A DNA stretch of 64,000 nucleotides. It comes from Bacillota bacterium (GTDB lineage: Bacteria > Bacillota > Desulfotomaculia > Desulfotomaculales > Desulfohalotomaculaceae). The notes below the pieces were generated by a model. It was not told where the DNA came from and searched no databases. It saw nothing but the letters and a program-made list of their open reading frames with translations. Made by a program: the position numbers and the translations under genes. Location: assembly GCA_009711615.1 (NCBI GenBank), contig VENI01000012.1:24057-88056 (forward strand), in the 5' to 3' direction. This document shows, piece by piece, positions 8,799 to 16,581 of the stretch. Each line of letters starts with the position of its first letter. Within the stretch, counting starts at the first letter, position 1.

Positions 8799-8828
8799 TT
8801 GCTCTCGAACTAATGTTTGGTGTATAAT
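8799..8828 (+). promoter_or_regulatory. dinB promoter with LexA (SOS) box
   Basis: A -35-like TTGCTC (8799-8804) and a -10 TATAAT (8823-8828) are 18 bp apart. Between them, at 8806-8819, is CGAACTAATGTTTG, which fits the Gram-positive LexA box CGAAC-N4-GTTYG. Transcription would start at about 8835, essentially at the dinB start codon. Confidence 0.75.
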
Positions 8829-8835
8829 GTTACCT

Positions 8836-10041
8836 ATGAAACAAAAAATTATTATGCTCATTGATATGAATAGTTTTTTTGCCTCAGTGCATCAAGCCCT
8901 AGACCCTTCTTTACAGCACAAACCGGTTATTGTCTGCGGTGATCCGGCCAAACGACATGGTATTGTGCTGGCTGCCTCTTACGAAGCCAAAAGGCCTTAT
9001 GGCATTAAAACAGGTATGACAGTCAGCGAAGCCAGACAAAAATGCCCCGGCGCCATATTTATTTCACCCCAATACCGCAGTTATGTAGATTTTTCCACTA
9101 GAATACTTAACATTTTGCAGGATTACAGCCCTTTGGTGGAACCCTACAGCATTGATGAAGCCTTTATTGACATTACCGGTTGTATAAATTTATTGGGAAA
9201 GCCCCAGCAGATAGCAAAAAATATAAAGGGTGATATCGCAAACCAAATAGGAATTATGTGTAGCGTCGGTATTGGTCCAAACAAACTGCTGGCCAAAATG
9301 GCTGCAGATTTTGAAAAGCCAGACGGGTTAACAGTTTTAACCGCGGAAGATATACCTGACAAACTATGGCCACTGCCAGTAAGGGAGTTATTTGGAGTGG
9401 GAAGTAGGTATGAGAAGCATTTTAGAAAGTTAAACATTAAAACCATTGGTGATTTAGCTCACTTTCCACTGGAGATATTAAAAAAGAAATTCGGATTAAT
9501 GGGAGAGATTCTACACCTCTCGGCCAACGGCATTGACTACAGCCCGGTTGAACCTTCTAATATGGAATATATTAAAAGTATTGGTAATCAAATCACCCTC
9601 CCCCGGGATTACAGTGGGTTTGATGAAATAAAAGTAATTGTACTGGAATTGGCCGAGCAAATCTGCCACCGGGCCAGAGCGGTAAATTCTTTAGGCAAAA
9701 CAGTATCTTTAACTTTAAAAGATAATTACTTCATCACCAGAAGCCATGCTACCACCATGCCACAGCCTTCAAACATAACTAATGAAGTATACCAAGCAGC
9801 TCTAGAGATAATGAAGACCCATTGGGGTAAAAACGCTAGAGTGAGGGCGGTGGGTTTAACCCTTTCTAATCTTACCGATAACAAATCACGGCAGTTAAGA
9901 ATTGACAATGACATTATCAAGCAAGAAGAACTAGAAAAAGCTTGTGATGCAATAAAAACCCGCTGGGGATACGGGGCAATCAAAAGAGCAACATCCTTAA
10001 CAGATTTGGGAGGATATTATGAAAGAAAAGAAAATAGATAA
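8836..10041 (+). CDS. dinB: DNA polymerase IV (Y-family, translesion)
   Basis: About 401 residues. The N-terminus reads LIDMNSFFASVHQ, then VVLAASYEAKR-like and YSIDEAFIDITG motifs holding the catalytic acidic residues, then GIGPNKLLAKMAADFEKPDG and the little-finger domain. It does error-prone synthesis past DNA damage. In-frame ATGs lie at 8827 and 8836; the second fits family N-termini best. With the -10 box ending at 8828, the mRNA would be nearly or fully leaderless, and no Shine-Dalgarno is visible. The LexA box in the promoter predicts SOS induction. It overlaps the next gene by 23 nt. Confidence 0.93.
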   Translation: MKQKIIMLIDMNSFFASVHQALDPSLQHKPVIVCGDPAKRHGIVLAASYEAKRPYGIKTGMTVSEARQKCPGAIFISPQYRSYVDFSTRILNILQDYSPLVEPYSIDEAFIDITGCINLLGKPQQIAKNIKGDIANQIGIMCSVGIGPNKLLAKMAADFEKPDGLTVLTAEDIPDKLWPLPVRELFGVGSRYEKHFRKLNIKTIGDLAHFPLEILKKKFGLMGEILHLSANGIDYSPVEPSNMEYIKSIGNQITLPRDYSGFDEIKVIVLELAEQICHRARAVNSLGKTVSLTLKDNYFITRSHATTMPQPSNITNEVYQAALEIMKTHWGKNARVRAVGLTLSNLTDNKSRQLRIDNDIIKQEELEKACDAIKTRWGYGAIKRATSLTDLGGYYERKENR

Positions 10042-10354
10042 ATATTATAAAAATAACTTCTTGTACCGCAGCCATACCATGATGCTTCCCGAAATGCACG
10101 AGAAAACCATTCACCTTTGCCAAGACTGTTCATTTTTTGTCAAGATAATCGGCAAACAAGAAAATAAAAGTGCCTGTATTAAGCCTATTCCTATCTATAA
10201 AAATAAAGCTAAAGGTCCACGGCCAGAAATAGATATTTATGAAATTTTAAAACACATTTCTTCCAAAGAGTTGATGCATTTGGTAGAAACCAGCTCGGCG
10301 CACAAAACCGCCTGTTCGGAGTTTGTTAAATATTCAGGAGTCAGAAGTCAGTAG
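10019..10354 (+). CDS. Uncharacterised Cys-containing protein in the dinB operon
   Basis: 111 residues; I do not recognise the family. It starts inside the end of dinB behind a GGGAGGA site, so it is translationally coupled and should share the SOS control. Features: HLCQDCSFF with a C-x2-C pair, a further Cys about 20 residues on (SACIKPIP), another near the C-terminus (TACSEF), and His residues between, so metal binding is possible. The last residues SGVRSQ and the TAG stop are encoded by a heptamer tandem repeat, so the original C-terminus has probably been replaced. Confidence 0.6.
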   Translation: MKEKKIDKYYKNNFLYRSHTMMLPEMHEKTIHLCQDCSFFVKIIGKQENKSACIKPIPIYKNKAKGPRPEIDIYEILKHISSKELMHLVETSSAHKTACSEFVKYSGVRSQ

Positions 10355-10389
10355 TCAGTAGTCAGTAGTCAGTAGTCAGTAGTCAGAAT
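10334..10389 (+). repeat. Heptamer tandem repeat (AGTCAGT family), copy 1
   Basis: Starts as TCAGGAGTCAGAAGTCAG and continues with five near-perfect AGTCAGT units, ending in GAATAAG. Related copies occur at 48816, 52592 and 55168. It supplies the last codons and stop of the upstream gene. Confidence 0.9.
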
Positions 10390-10395
10390 AAGAAT

Positions 10396-10473
10396 AAAAC
10401 ATTTAAAGACTTGCATGTATGGAGAATCCGTACTTGTAAGTTCTTGCAATTTATCAATTATCCGGGGTGTTAA
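10396..10473 (+). pseudogene. Probable remnant of a four-helix-bundle (23S intervening-sequence type) protein gene
   Basis: Directly after the heptamer repeat, a short frame reads TFKDLHVWRIRTCKF and stops at 10473. The FKDLxVW pattern is the N-terminal signature of the small four-helix-bundle proteins related to 23S rRNA intervening-sequence proteins. Only the first dozen residues are recognisable, so this is a decayed fragment. The assignment is from the motif only. Confidence 0.4.
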
Positions 10474-10481
10474 CCCCGGAT
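10460..10481. terminator. Terminator between the dinB operon and the vanZ-like gene
   Basis: A perfect 9-bp stem ATCCGGGGT/ACCCCGGAT with loop GTTA, followed by T-rich sequence on the plus strand. It lies between convergent genes and abuts the vanZ-like stop. Confidence 0.75.
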
Positions 10482-10984
10482 TAGTTATTTTTCTGTCTAA
10501 AGTTATTTATTAGTTCCGTAAAAGTAAGCCGCACCAGTGCCAGTATAACCCCTAAACTATCAATACCCACATCAAGCCACTTACCTGCCCGACCGGGTAC
10601 AAAGCTTTGGTGTATTTCATCAATTACCGCCACCCCCAACGTTATCAGCCCAGTTAATACAAATACTGAGTAAAACCTTTTCAAATAGCTTCCCAATAAA
10701 AGAAAAACTGAAATAGTAAACACAAAGAATACAACCACATGGGCTATTTTCCGAACAATAAATTCAGACAGGTTGGGATGTTGCCTTAACACATCATATA
10801 TCGGCCTTAATTTCTCGGAGTACTCTATTTTAGCTAACAGCACCTTGGCATTAATACCATGGTCAATTAAAAAGTAGTGTACCTTCTTTAGCACAGGAAT
10901 GGCCAGTAAGTTAGGTTGAGATGACAGATACCACAACGAAAGAGCTACAAATATCAGCATCACCCAGGCAATTAATTTCTTCAT
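10481..10984 (-). CDS. VanZ-family membrane protein
   Basis: 167 residues with an N-terminal membrane segment or signal anchor (LIAWVMLIFVALSLWYLSS), a loop region, then RKIAHVVVFFVFTISVFLLL, a further membrane helix and the VanZ signature DEIHQSFVPGRAGKWLDVGID. VanZ-like proteins are integral membrane proteins; the name comes from teicoplanin resistance, but most chromosomal copies have no proven function. Single gene with no resistance genes nearby. Confidence 0.85.
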   Translation of the reverse strand: MKKLIAWVMLIFVALSLWYLSSQPNLLAIPVLKKVHYFLIDHGINAKVLLAKIEYSEKLRPIYDVLRQHPNLSEFIVRKIAHVVVFFVFTISVFLLLGSYLKRFYSVFVLTGLITLGVAVIDEIHQSFVPGRAGKWLDVGIDSLGVILALVRLTFTELINNFRQKNN

Positions 10985-11133
10985 ATACTCCCCCCTATCT
11001 AAACAGTTATTTCCATAATATCACATATTAAAATTGTTTATAATCAAATATTCTTTAAATCCTTGCTGAGTAGCTAAATAAGTCATATAATGTAGTTAAT
11101 TGATTGAATTATATACTTTATGGGGGATTTTAT

Positions 11134-11991
11134 ATGAGCAAAAAGAAATTTTACAGTATTCCTGTTATTATAATATCTTTACTGCTTGCCTTATCATATT
11201 TACCAGGCACCCTTGAATCCACAGTGCATACAGAAGATCCACCAAAGGAAGATAATGAACAGGTAAAGGTGGACAAGCCCTCGGAACCAGCTGATGAACA
11301 ACAAAATGACCCCCTAGACCCAGAAAAAATTGTAGCCATGGTAAAACCAGCGGTGGTAAAAGCAAAAATCACTGCTGATACAGATGTATATAATAACTAT
11401 AACTCCCAACAGGTAATAGGACAGTTATCTGAAGGGGATAAAGTTGAAATTGTTAAAGATAAAGGTTACCAGTGGTATTATGTCAAAAGCAATAACTTAA
11501 CCGGTTGGGTGCCGTACAAGGTGCTATCCATTCCATCAGACCCAAATACCAATGATGATGAAATGACCACCGAACAAGTGGAAGCCTTTGCAAATATAAA
11601 AGGCTTTGAAAGTGATACCAATTATCTAGTTTGGGTGGATATCAACCGTCAATTGACCCATATATTAACTGGTAAAAAGGAAAACTGGAAACTCGCTAAA
11701 ACCATGCCCTCCGCAACTGGCAAAAACGTCTCCCCCACTTTAAGGGGTACATTTACCATTAAGGAAAGGGGCAACTGGTTCTATTCACCCCAGTTTGAAA
11801 GTGGTGCCAAGTACTGGGTTCGATACGACGGTGCATACCTGTTCCATACAGTGGCCATGGACAAGAACCAAAAGGTCAAAGACCCCACTTTAGGGGAAAG
11901 AGCTTCTTCCGGTTGCATTAGACTGGCAGTGGAAAATGCTAAATGGATATATAACAACATCCCCAGTGGCACAAAAGTATTTGTTAACTAG
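11134..11991 (+). CDS. L,D-transpeptidase (YkuD) with SH3 domain
   Basis: About 285 residues. Membrane signal or anchor at 8-24 (IPVIIISLLLALSYLPG), an acidic Pro/Glu linker, a bacterial SH3-like domain at about 80-140 (ending NLTGWVPYKVLSI) and a C-terminal YkuD domain with LFHTVAM and the catalytic SSGCIRL. It would make 3-3 cross-links in peptidoglycan, perhaps in the spore or cell wall, with SH3 binding the wall. The ATG at 11134 was chosen over 11104 because a GGGGGA site precedes it by 6 nt. A terminator follows. Confidence 0.9.
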   Translation: MSKKKFYSIPVIIISLLLALSYLPGTLESTVHTEDPPKEDNEQVKVDKPSEPADEQQNDPLDPEKIVAMVKPAVVKAKITADTDVYNNYNSQQVIGQLSEGDKVEIVKDKGYQWYYVKSNNLTGWVPYKVLSIPSDPNTNDDEMTTEQVEAFANIKGFESDTNYLVWVDINRQLTHILTGKKENWKLAKTMPSATGKNVSPTLRGTFTIKERGNWFYSPQFESGAKYWVRYDGAYLFHTVAMDKNQKVKDPTLGERASSGCIRLAVENAKWIYNNIPSGTKVFVN

Positions 11992-11997
11992 TTAAAG

Positions 11998-12024
11998 AAT
12001 CCCACCGCAGCAAACGGTGGGATT
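11998..12024 (+). terminator. Terminator after the L,D-transpeptidase gene
   Basis: A 10-bp perfect stem (AATCCCACCG/CGGTGGGATT) with a 7-nt loop, followed by T-rich sequence, 7 nt after the stop codon. Confidence 0.75.
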
Positions 12025-12050
12025 TATATTTATGTTAGGAGAGAATAACC

Positions 12051-12794
12051 TTGTTCGCAAAACATTTCGATAAACTAAACTTAGACTATAGCATTGAATA
12101 TAAAACGAAAAAGAATATCGCAATATATGTAGATATTAATGGAGTTAGGGTCACCGCACCCCACAGAACCAGCATTAAACACATAGAAGACCTGCTACTT
12201 AAAAAATCTTCCTGGATACTTAAAAAACTGCACCAGATGGATGAAACAAAACAGTTAGTAACTTATAAGGAGTTCACCACCGGCGAAGAAATACCATACT
12301 TGGATAATAATTACCCTCTGGTAGTTACATCCAAAAGCAATATTAAAAAAGCTTCATTATCATTTCAAAACAGCTGCTTCACAGCAGAAATCCCAGACAA
12401 TTACTCTAGCACGGAAAGAAAAACAGCATTAAAGCAGTTACTTATAAAATGGTATAAAACCCAAGGCAAAAACGACATCCAAGAAAGACTGAAATATCTC
12501 TGTCCCAAACTTGGAAAACACCCCTCAAAAGTAACAGTTAAAGAACAAAAAACACTTTGGGGTAGCTGTAACCCAATAAGAAAAACCATCAATATTAACT
12601 GGAGAATATTGATGGCCCCTATAGAAATAGTAGATTATATTATTGTACATGAACTGGCCCACTTACATCATCCCAATCACTCACCCGAGTTTTGGCGTAC
12701 TGTCAGCTCAATACTGCCGGATTATAAGGAACGAAGATCTTGGCTTAAAAAACATGGTATAACATTAGATCTGCATACTAAGTTTAAAAACTAA
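12051..12794 (+). CDS. YgjP/SprT-like zinc metallopeptidase
   Basis: 247 residues. A C-terminal catalytic region has LWGSCN (the conserved W-GS element), then HELAHLHHPNHSPEFW, i.e. HExxH plus a third His: the YgjP-like (DUF45) signature. The natural role of the family is poorly defined. The start is TTG at 12051 behind AGGAGAG. The 3' end overlaps the convergent metallophosphoesterase gene by 4 nt, without a terminator between. Confidence 0.85.
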   Translation: MFAKHFDKLNLDYSIEYKTKKNIAIYVDINGVRVTAPHRTSIKHIEDLLLKKSSWILKKLHQMDETKQLVTYKEFTTGEEIPYLDNNYPLVVTSKSNIKKASLSFQNSCFTAEIPDNYSSTERKTALKQLLIKWYKTQGKNDIQERLKYLCPKLGKHPSKVTVKEQKTLWGSCNPIRKTININWRILMAPIEIVDYIIVHELAHLHHPNHSPEFWRTVSSILPDYKERRSWLKKHGITLDLHTKFKN

Positions 12795-13543
12795 TTACTG
12801 GGAACCAGCTTTACCAAAATTATCTCCGGTTTCATATTAAACCTGATCGGGAAAACACTTTCCCCCACTCCCCCATTTATAATCATGCGGGTACTGTCTG
12901 AACTGTATAAGCCATAATCATACTTCGGAAAAAAGCCCTGCCCCGGTGCCACCACAGCACCCACAAAGGGCAATCGAATCTGGCCACCATGGGTGTGGCC
13001 AACCAACACTAAATCTATATTGGAATTTACTGCTTCGTCAAAAATTCTAGGAGCATGGGCCAACAATATCTTCGGATTATTATCAGCTACACTCTTTAAT
13101 GCCTTACCTAGACGATCACGGCCCGTATGGGGATCATCAACACCCAAAAGCCAAAAATGCTCACCACCGGTGGCAATCTTTACTGCCCTATTATCTAATA
13201 TATTTACCCCGTGACTTTCCAAAGACTTACGATAAGGATATTTTGCCCACCACTCATGGTTGCCGGTAACAAAATATACTGGTTTATTTTTAATACCCTT
13301 AAGTAGTTTAACAGGAGGTTTAATATCAGGTGTTCTTTTATCAATTATGTCACCGGTAAAGGCAACTATATCAAAATGCTGCTTTTTAATAAGATTTATT
13401 AATTCTTCACCATAATCTTTATTATGTAAATCGTTCAGATGCAGAATCGTATAACCGTTAAGACTCTCTGGCAGTCCTTTTATTTCAACGGTATATCTTT
13501 TAACAGCAATAGAACTGGTTTGATGATAGATATATAATACCAA
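12791..13543 (-). CDS. Metallophosphoesterase, YkuE-like; 5' end appears frameshifted
   Basis: 250 residues from TTG. Calcineurin-type motifs in order: LHLNDLH, VAFTGDIID, VTGNHEWW, LLAHAP and LVLVGHTHGGQIRLP, giving a complete dimetal site. The family cleaves phosphate esters, some on UDP-sugar lipids at the membrane. The open frame continues upstream of the TTG and would encode a membrane anchor (WPVIIGGCLLLVLYIYH), but it lacks a standard start. An ATG at 13598 behind GGAAGGGAG is in another frame, and one extra A in the AAGAAG stretch near 13583 would join the two. So the 5' end is frameshifted, uses a rare start, or carries an error. Confidence 0.85.
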   Translation of the reverse strand: MVLYIYHQTSSIAVKRYTVEIKGLPESLNGYTILHLNDLHNKDYGEELINLIKKQHFDIVAFTGDIIDKRTPDIKPPVKLLKGIKNKPVYFVTGNHEWWAKYPYRKSLESHGVNILDNRAVKIATGGEHFWLLGVDDPHTGRDRLGKALKSVADNNPKILLAHAPRIFDEAVNSNIDLVLVGHTHGGQIRLPFVGAVVAPGQGFFPKYDYGLYSSDSTRMIINGGVGESVFPIRFNMKPEIILVKLVPSN

Positions 13544-13652
13544 AAGTAAACACCCACCAATAATTACTGGCCAACGCGATAACTTCTTAATTTAAACATG
13601 CTCCCTTCCATTCAATTCCACAAATATTATATCACAGAACATAAACCTATTC

Positions 13653-13681
13653 TTGACTAGCATATTATAACAAAGTATAAT
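13653..13681 (+). promoter_or_regulatory. Promoter of tRNA-Sec
   Basis: TTGACT (13653-13658) and TATAAT (13676-13681) with a 17-bp spacer, a near-consensus sigma-A promoter. The expected start is about 20 nt before the tRNA. Confidence 0.8.
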
Positions 13682-13709
13682 AAACGGTGCACAAAGTTAA
13701 TACTAACAT

Positions 13710-13807
13710 GGGAGTGGATGGTGTCTGGTGGCGCCCCTAGTCTTCAAAACTAGTCGTGGGGCGGCGGTCCCGTCCCTGGTGAGTTCGATTCTCACGCACT
13801 CCCGCCA
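13710..13807 (+). tRNA. selC: tRNA-Sec, anticodon TCA
   Basis: 98 nt with encoded CCA. The acceptor stem GGGAGTG pairs with CACTCCC; the anticodon stem CTAGT/ACTAG encloses loop CTTCAAA, giving anticodon TCA; a long GC-rich variable arm follows, and the T loop has GTTCGATTC. The large size, UCA anticodon and long extra arm identify selenocysteine tRNA. It has its own promoter and a strong terminator. selA, selB and selD are not in the window, and I saw no gene here with a convincing in-frame TGA, so the selenoproteins lie elsewhere. Confidence 0.95.
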
Positions 13808-13812
13808 ATAAC

Positions 13813-13844
13813 AACAAGGTCTCCGAAATTTCGGAGGCCTTGTT
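13813..13844 (+). terminator. Terminator of tRNA-Sec
   Basis: A 16-bp stem with one mismatch (AACAAGG.CTCCGAAA paired with its complement), followed by TTTTG, 5 nt after the CCA end. Confidence 0.85.
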
Positions 13845-14033
13845 TTGTGTGTTGATGGTATTTTTCCTTTAAGATTCTTGTTTAAAAAAAATGGTGCTGA
13901 TATTAATGCAGAAAACTTGTATGGTTTTAATTCAATTATTTATGCAGCAAAATATGAACACTTGGATTTAGCAAGATATCTTAAAAACAATCTCATTTTC
14001 CCCTTTTATTTTAATGACCTGTTCTCGCTATAG
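13845..14033 (+). pseudogene. Ankyrin-repeat fragment
   Basis: An open frame of 62 codons starting inside the tRNA terminator, without a ribosome-binding site. It contains one ankyrin-like repeat: KKNGADINAENLYGFNSI and then YAAKYEHLDLARYL. Ankyrin proteins have several such repeats, so this is most likely the remnant of a longer gene whose ends are lost. The 3' end overlaps the convergent nitroreductase gene by 28 nt. Confidence 0.45.
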
Positions 14034-14545
14034 TTTTCATACATTACTGTATCCTCAAGCTGTTTTCTCTCGGTTTTATGGCGGTCAGGGCTCAAAAAGC
14101 CCTTGGTAGGATAACCTAAGATAAGTAATGTAGTTGGCTCAATGTATTTGGGTATGTTAAATTCTTTTCTTATAATATGAGGATCAAACAATCCCACAAT
14201 TACGCTTCCAATATTCAATTCCCTTGCAGCTAACATCATGTGGTCACAAATAATACCAATATCTAAATCACCCGAACATTTTCCGTCAAAAGGTCGTATT
14301 AAAGCATTCCTTTTATCCTGGCATACAATGAGGATACATTGAGAACCGAAAGTTTGATATGCTTTTTGAACCTTGAGAATATTATCTGGCTGTTGAACAA
14401 CAATAATACGCTGTGGTTGCTTATTGCAAGCGGTTGGTGCCACACGTCCAGCAGATAAAATTCGGCCAAGATCATCTTTGCCTATTTTTTTATTTGTAAA
14501 TCCACGTGTAGTGCACCGTTGTTTTGCTAATTCTAAAAAATCCAT
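14006..14545 (-). CDS. Nitroreductase-family flavoprotein
   Basis: 179 residues. The N-terminus has the FMN-binding RCTTRGF pattern (usually R-x-S-x-R), then ILSAGRVAPTACNKQP, and later IGSVIVGLFDP and LILGYP. It probably reduces nitro-compounds or quinones with NAD(P)H. The C-terminal half is typical of the small single-domain clostridial nitroreductases. It is a single gene on the minus strand. Confidence 0.88.
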   Translation of the reverse strand: MDFLELAKQRCTTRGFTNKKIGKDDLGRILSAGRVAPTACNKQPQRIIVVQQPDNILKVQKAYQTFGSQCILIVCQDKRNALIRPFDGKCSGDLDIGIICDHMMLAARELNIGSVIVGLFDPHIIRKEFNIPKYIEPTTLLILGYPTKGFLSPDRHKTERKQLEDTVMYENYSENRSLK

Positions 14546-14620
14546 TTTATATTTCCCCCATGCACAAAATATAAATACCTTTACTCCGCAGTATTTAACG
14601 CCTTAATATTAACATGAAAT

Positions 14621-14647
14621 CAGACACAGGGACGGTTCTTGCGTCTG
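14621..14647. repeat. REP-like palindromic element with GGGACGGTTCTTG core
   Basis: CAGACACA and TGCGTCTG form 8-bp arms with one mismatch around GGGACGGTTCT. The AGAACCGTCCC core is a motif I know from dispersed elements in clostridial genomes, often near REP-type transposases. No transposase is present here. Confidence 0.45.
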
Positions 14648-14696
14648 TCAGCTTAAAATGAATTGGATCATGGGTGTTATCGGTGTAAACCATTTC

Positions 14697-16490
14697 TTAC
14701 TCTATTATGCCAACCATTTTCATTAGAGCTATGGCGTTTGTAGTTTTAGAAACCCCTTTTTCAAGCTTGTAATTAAAGGTTATTTCGTTGTTAATAATTT
14801 CGTCATTAAAATTATAGTTCTTAATTTTATCAGGGAATTCCTTTTCCAATATACTAAGCTCCAGGTCATGCGTTGTAACAAAACCAATTGCATTGTATTC
14901 AGTAAGATTCTTTATTATTGTCTTGGCGCCTAAAATTCTATCTTGAGAGTTTGTACCTTTAAAAATCTCATCAATCATAAAAATAAGGGGCTTACCATTT
15001 TTTGCCGCTTCAATTATTAACTTAATCCTATTTAGTTCCGCATAAAAGGCCGAAATATTTTGCTCTAAACTATCCTGTATCCTCATACTAGTGTAAATAT
15101 TCATTAAGGGACAGTTGATACTTCTTGCGCATACCGGTGCCCCTGCATAAGCCAGTGTAAGGTTAATACCAACTGTACGAAGCAATGTGCTTTTGCCAGA
15201 CATATTTGAGCCTGTTATAACTAGAATGGTACCGGTAGATGATAAATGTACATCGTTTGCAACACGGTCTTCTTTTTTAATAAGCGGGTGCCCCAAAGAG
15301 GTTGCCTTGAAATAAGGTTTATCATCAGATACTTCCGGGAAAACCCAGTTTGGGTTATCATGTGCTAAAATTGCAAGACTAGACAGCGCTTCTAATTGAG
15401 CTATAACCTTTAACCAATCATTTAGGTATTTTCCGGACTTAGATTTCCATTTATTTAACTTTATAATGGTATAAAGATCACTAAAGGTTAGTGCATTAAA
15501 TACCCAGTATAGAATGTAATAACGAAAACTCAAAAGTCCTGTAATTTTTGATAATGATTTAACTTGTTGGGAAGCAGTCTTACCGTTTACATATAGCCTT
15601 CTTTGTATATCTTTCAAAAGCGGGGCTTGTAAAGTCTCCTGTTCAATCATTTTTAGTGTTTCAGCAAATTGGTCTAAGATACAAGAAGCGTTCTCAGTCC
15701 CCTTAAGCACCTTAAAGGTCTTTGTTTGAATAATAATTAAAATAAAGAATTGCAACATTATAAATATTAAGGGTAGATATGATGGGACATAACCAAAGGC
15801 CATTAAAATTAACATTACGGCTGTGATAATAGGAACTAACCACAGGATATATAAGTTATTAGTATTTTTAATGATTCTTTTTTCATCAACCCAAGCCAGT
15901 AAAACCTTAATTATATGGTTTTTCTTATCAGTATTCATACCGGTGGCTTCAAAACCCTGCCGCCAGTCAAATCTTGCTGCAAGGTCTTTAACTGCTTCTT
16001 GACGTAATTTAATCTCTCTAACATTTGACTCTTCACTTAACAATGAAGCCAATTCTTGTTCACCTAAATAAAATGTAGTTGCGTTTAAATACTGATATAA
16101 GGAACCATGCCCAAAAATATTAAGGTCACTTGTGTATGGGTGATCAGAATCTATAAATCTTTCTCCTTTATTAGAAAAATTGACCCAATGGCCAGATAAT
16201 CTTTGCAGCCCCTTGGTATTTATCGTTATTAGATTTTGTAAATATGTAATATCATTTCTTATCCTATAATGTTTTTTAATGAGTATCAAAAATATTAAAA
16301 TTAATGGAAGAAGGTATAGATAAAGAAAGGCTAATTCTTGTAAATAACCAATTATCATAAAAGCAACTATACCCAGAAAAAAAATTCCTCTAATTATAAC
16401 AAATGAATTATCTCTCTTACGTTCTTTCTTTAACCTTTGTTTATTCCCATTCAATAATGTATGATAAGTACTTTCAATATCTTTCATCAA
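14697..16490 (-). CDS. Membrane-anchored MutS-like ATPase
   Basis: 597 residues. Two pairs of membrane helices lie at about 28-72 and 213-255. The C-terminal third is a MutS domain V ATPase with Walker A ITGSNMSGKSTLL, then MRIQDSLEQNISAFYAEL, Walker B MIDEIFKGTN and a later THD motif. It lacks the mismatch-recognition domain, so ordinary mismatch repair is unlikely; these membrane MutS relatives have no settled function. It is the only long gene in its vicinity. Confidence 0.85.
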   Translation of the reverse strand: MMKDIESTYHTLLNGNKQRLKKERKRDNSFVIIRGIFFLGIVAFMIIGYLQELAFLYLYLLPLILIFLILIKKHYRIRNDITYLQNLITINTKGLQRLSGHWVNFSNKGERFIDSDHPYTSDLNIFGHGSLYQYLNATTFYLGEQELASLLSEESNVREIKLRQEAVKDLAARFDWRQGFEATGMNTDKKNHIIKVLLAWVDEKRIIKNTNNLYILWLVPIITAVMLILMAFGYVPSYLPLIFIMLQFFILIIIQTKTFKVLKGTENASCILDQFAETLKMIEQETLQAPLLKDIQRRLYVNGKTASQQVKSLSKITGLLSFRYYILYWVFNALTFSDLYTIIKLNKWKSKSGKYLNDWLKVIAQLEALSSLAILAHDNPNWVFPEVSDDKPYFKATSLGHPLIKKEDRVANDVHLSSTGTILVITGSNMSGKSTLLRTVGINLTLAYAGAPVCARSINCPLMNIYTSMRIQDSLEQNISAFYAELNRIKLIIEAAKNGKPLIFMIDEIFKGTNSQDRILGAKTIIKNLTEYNAIGFVTTHDLELSILEKEFPDKIKNYNFNDEIINNEITFNYKLEKGVSKTTNAIALMKMVGIIE

Positions 16491-16581
16491 AATATTATTC
16501 TCCTTACCCAGTTAATATAATGTCTGTTGTTCCCTAATCGAAGTGATAATTATAATTAAACTGCCGCACACTCTTTACACG

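Noticed and set aside
10334..10389. Tandem repeat considered as a CRISPR array
   Set aside because: Units are 7 bp with no spacers and there are no cas genes.
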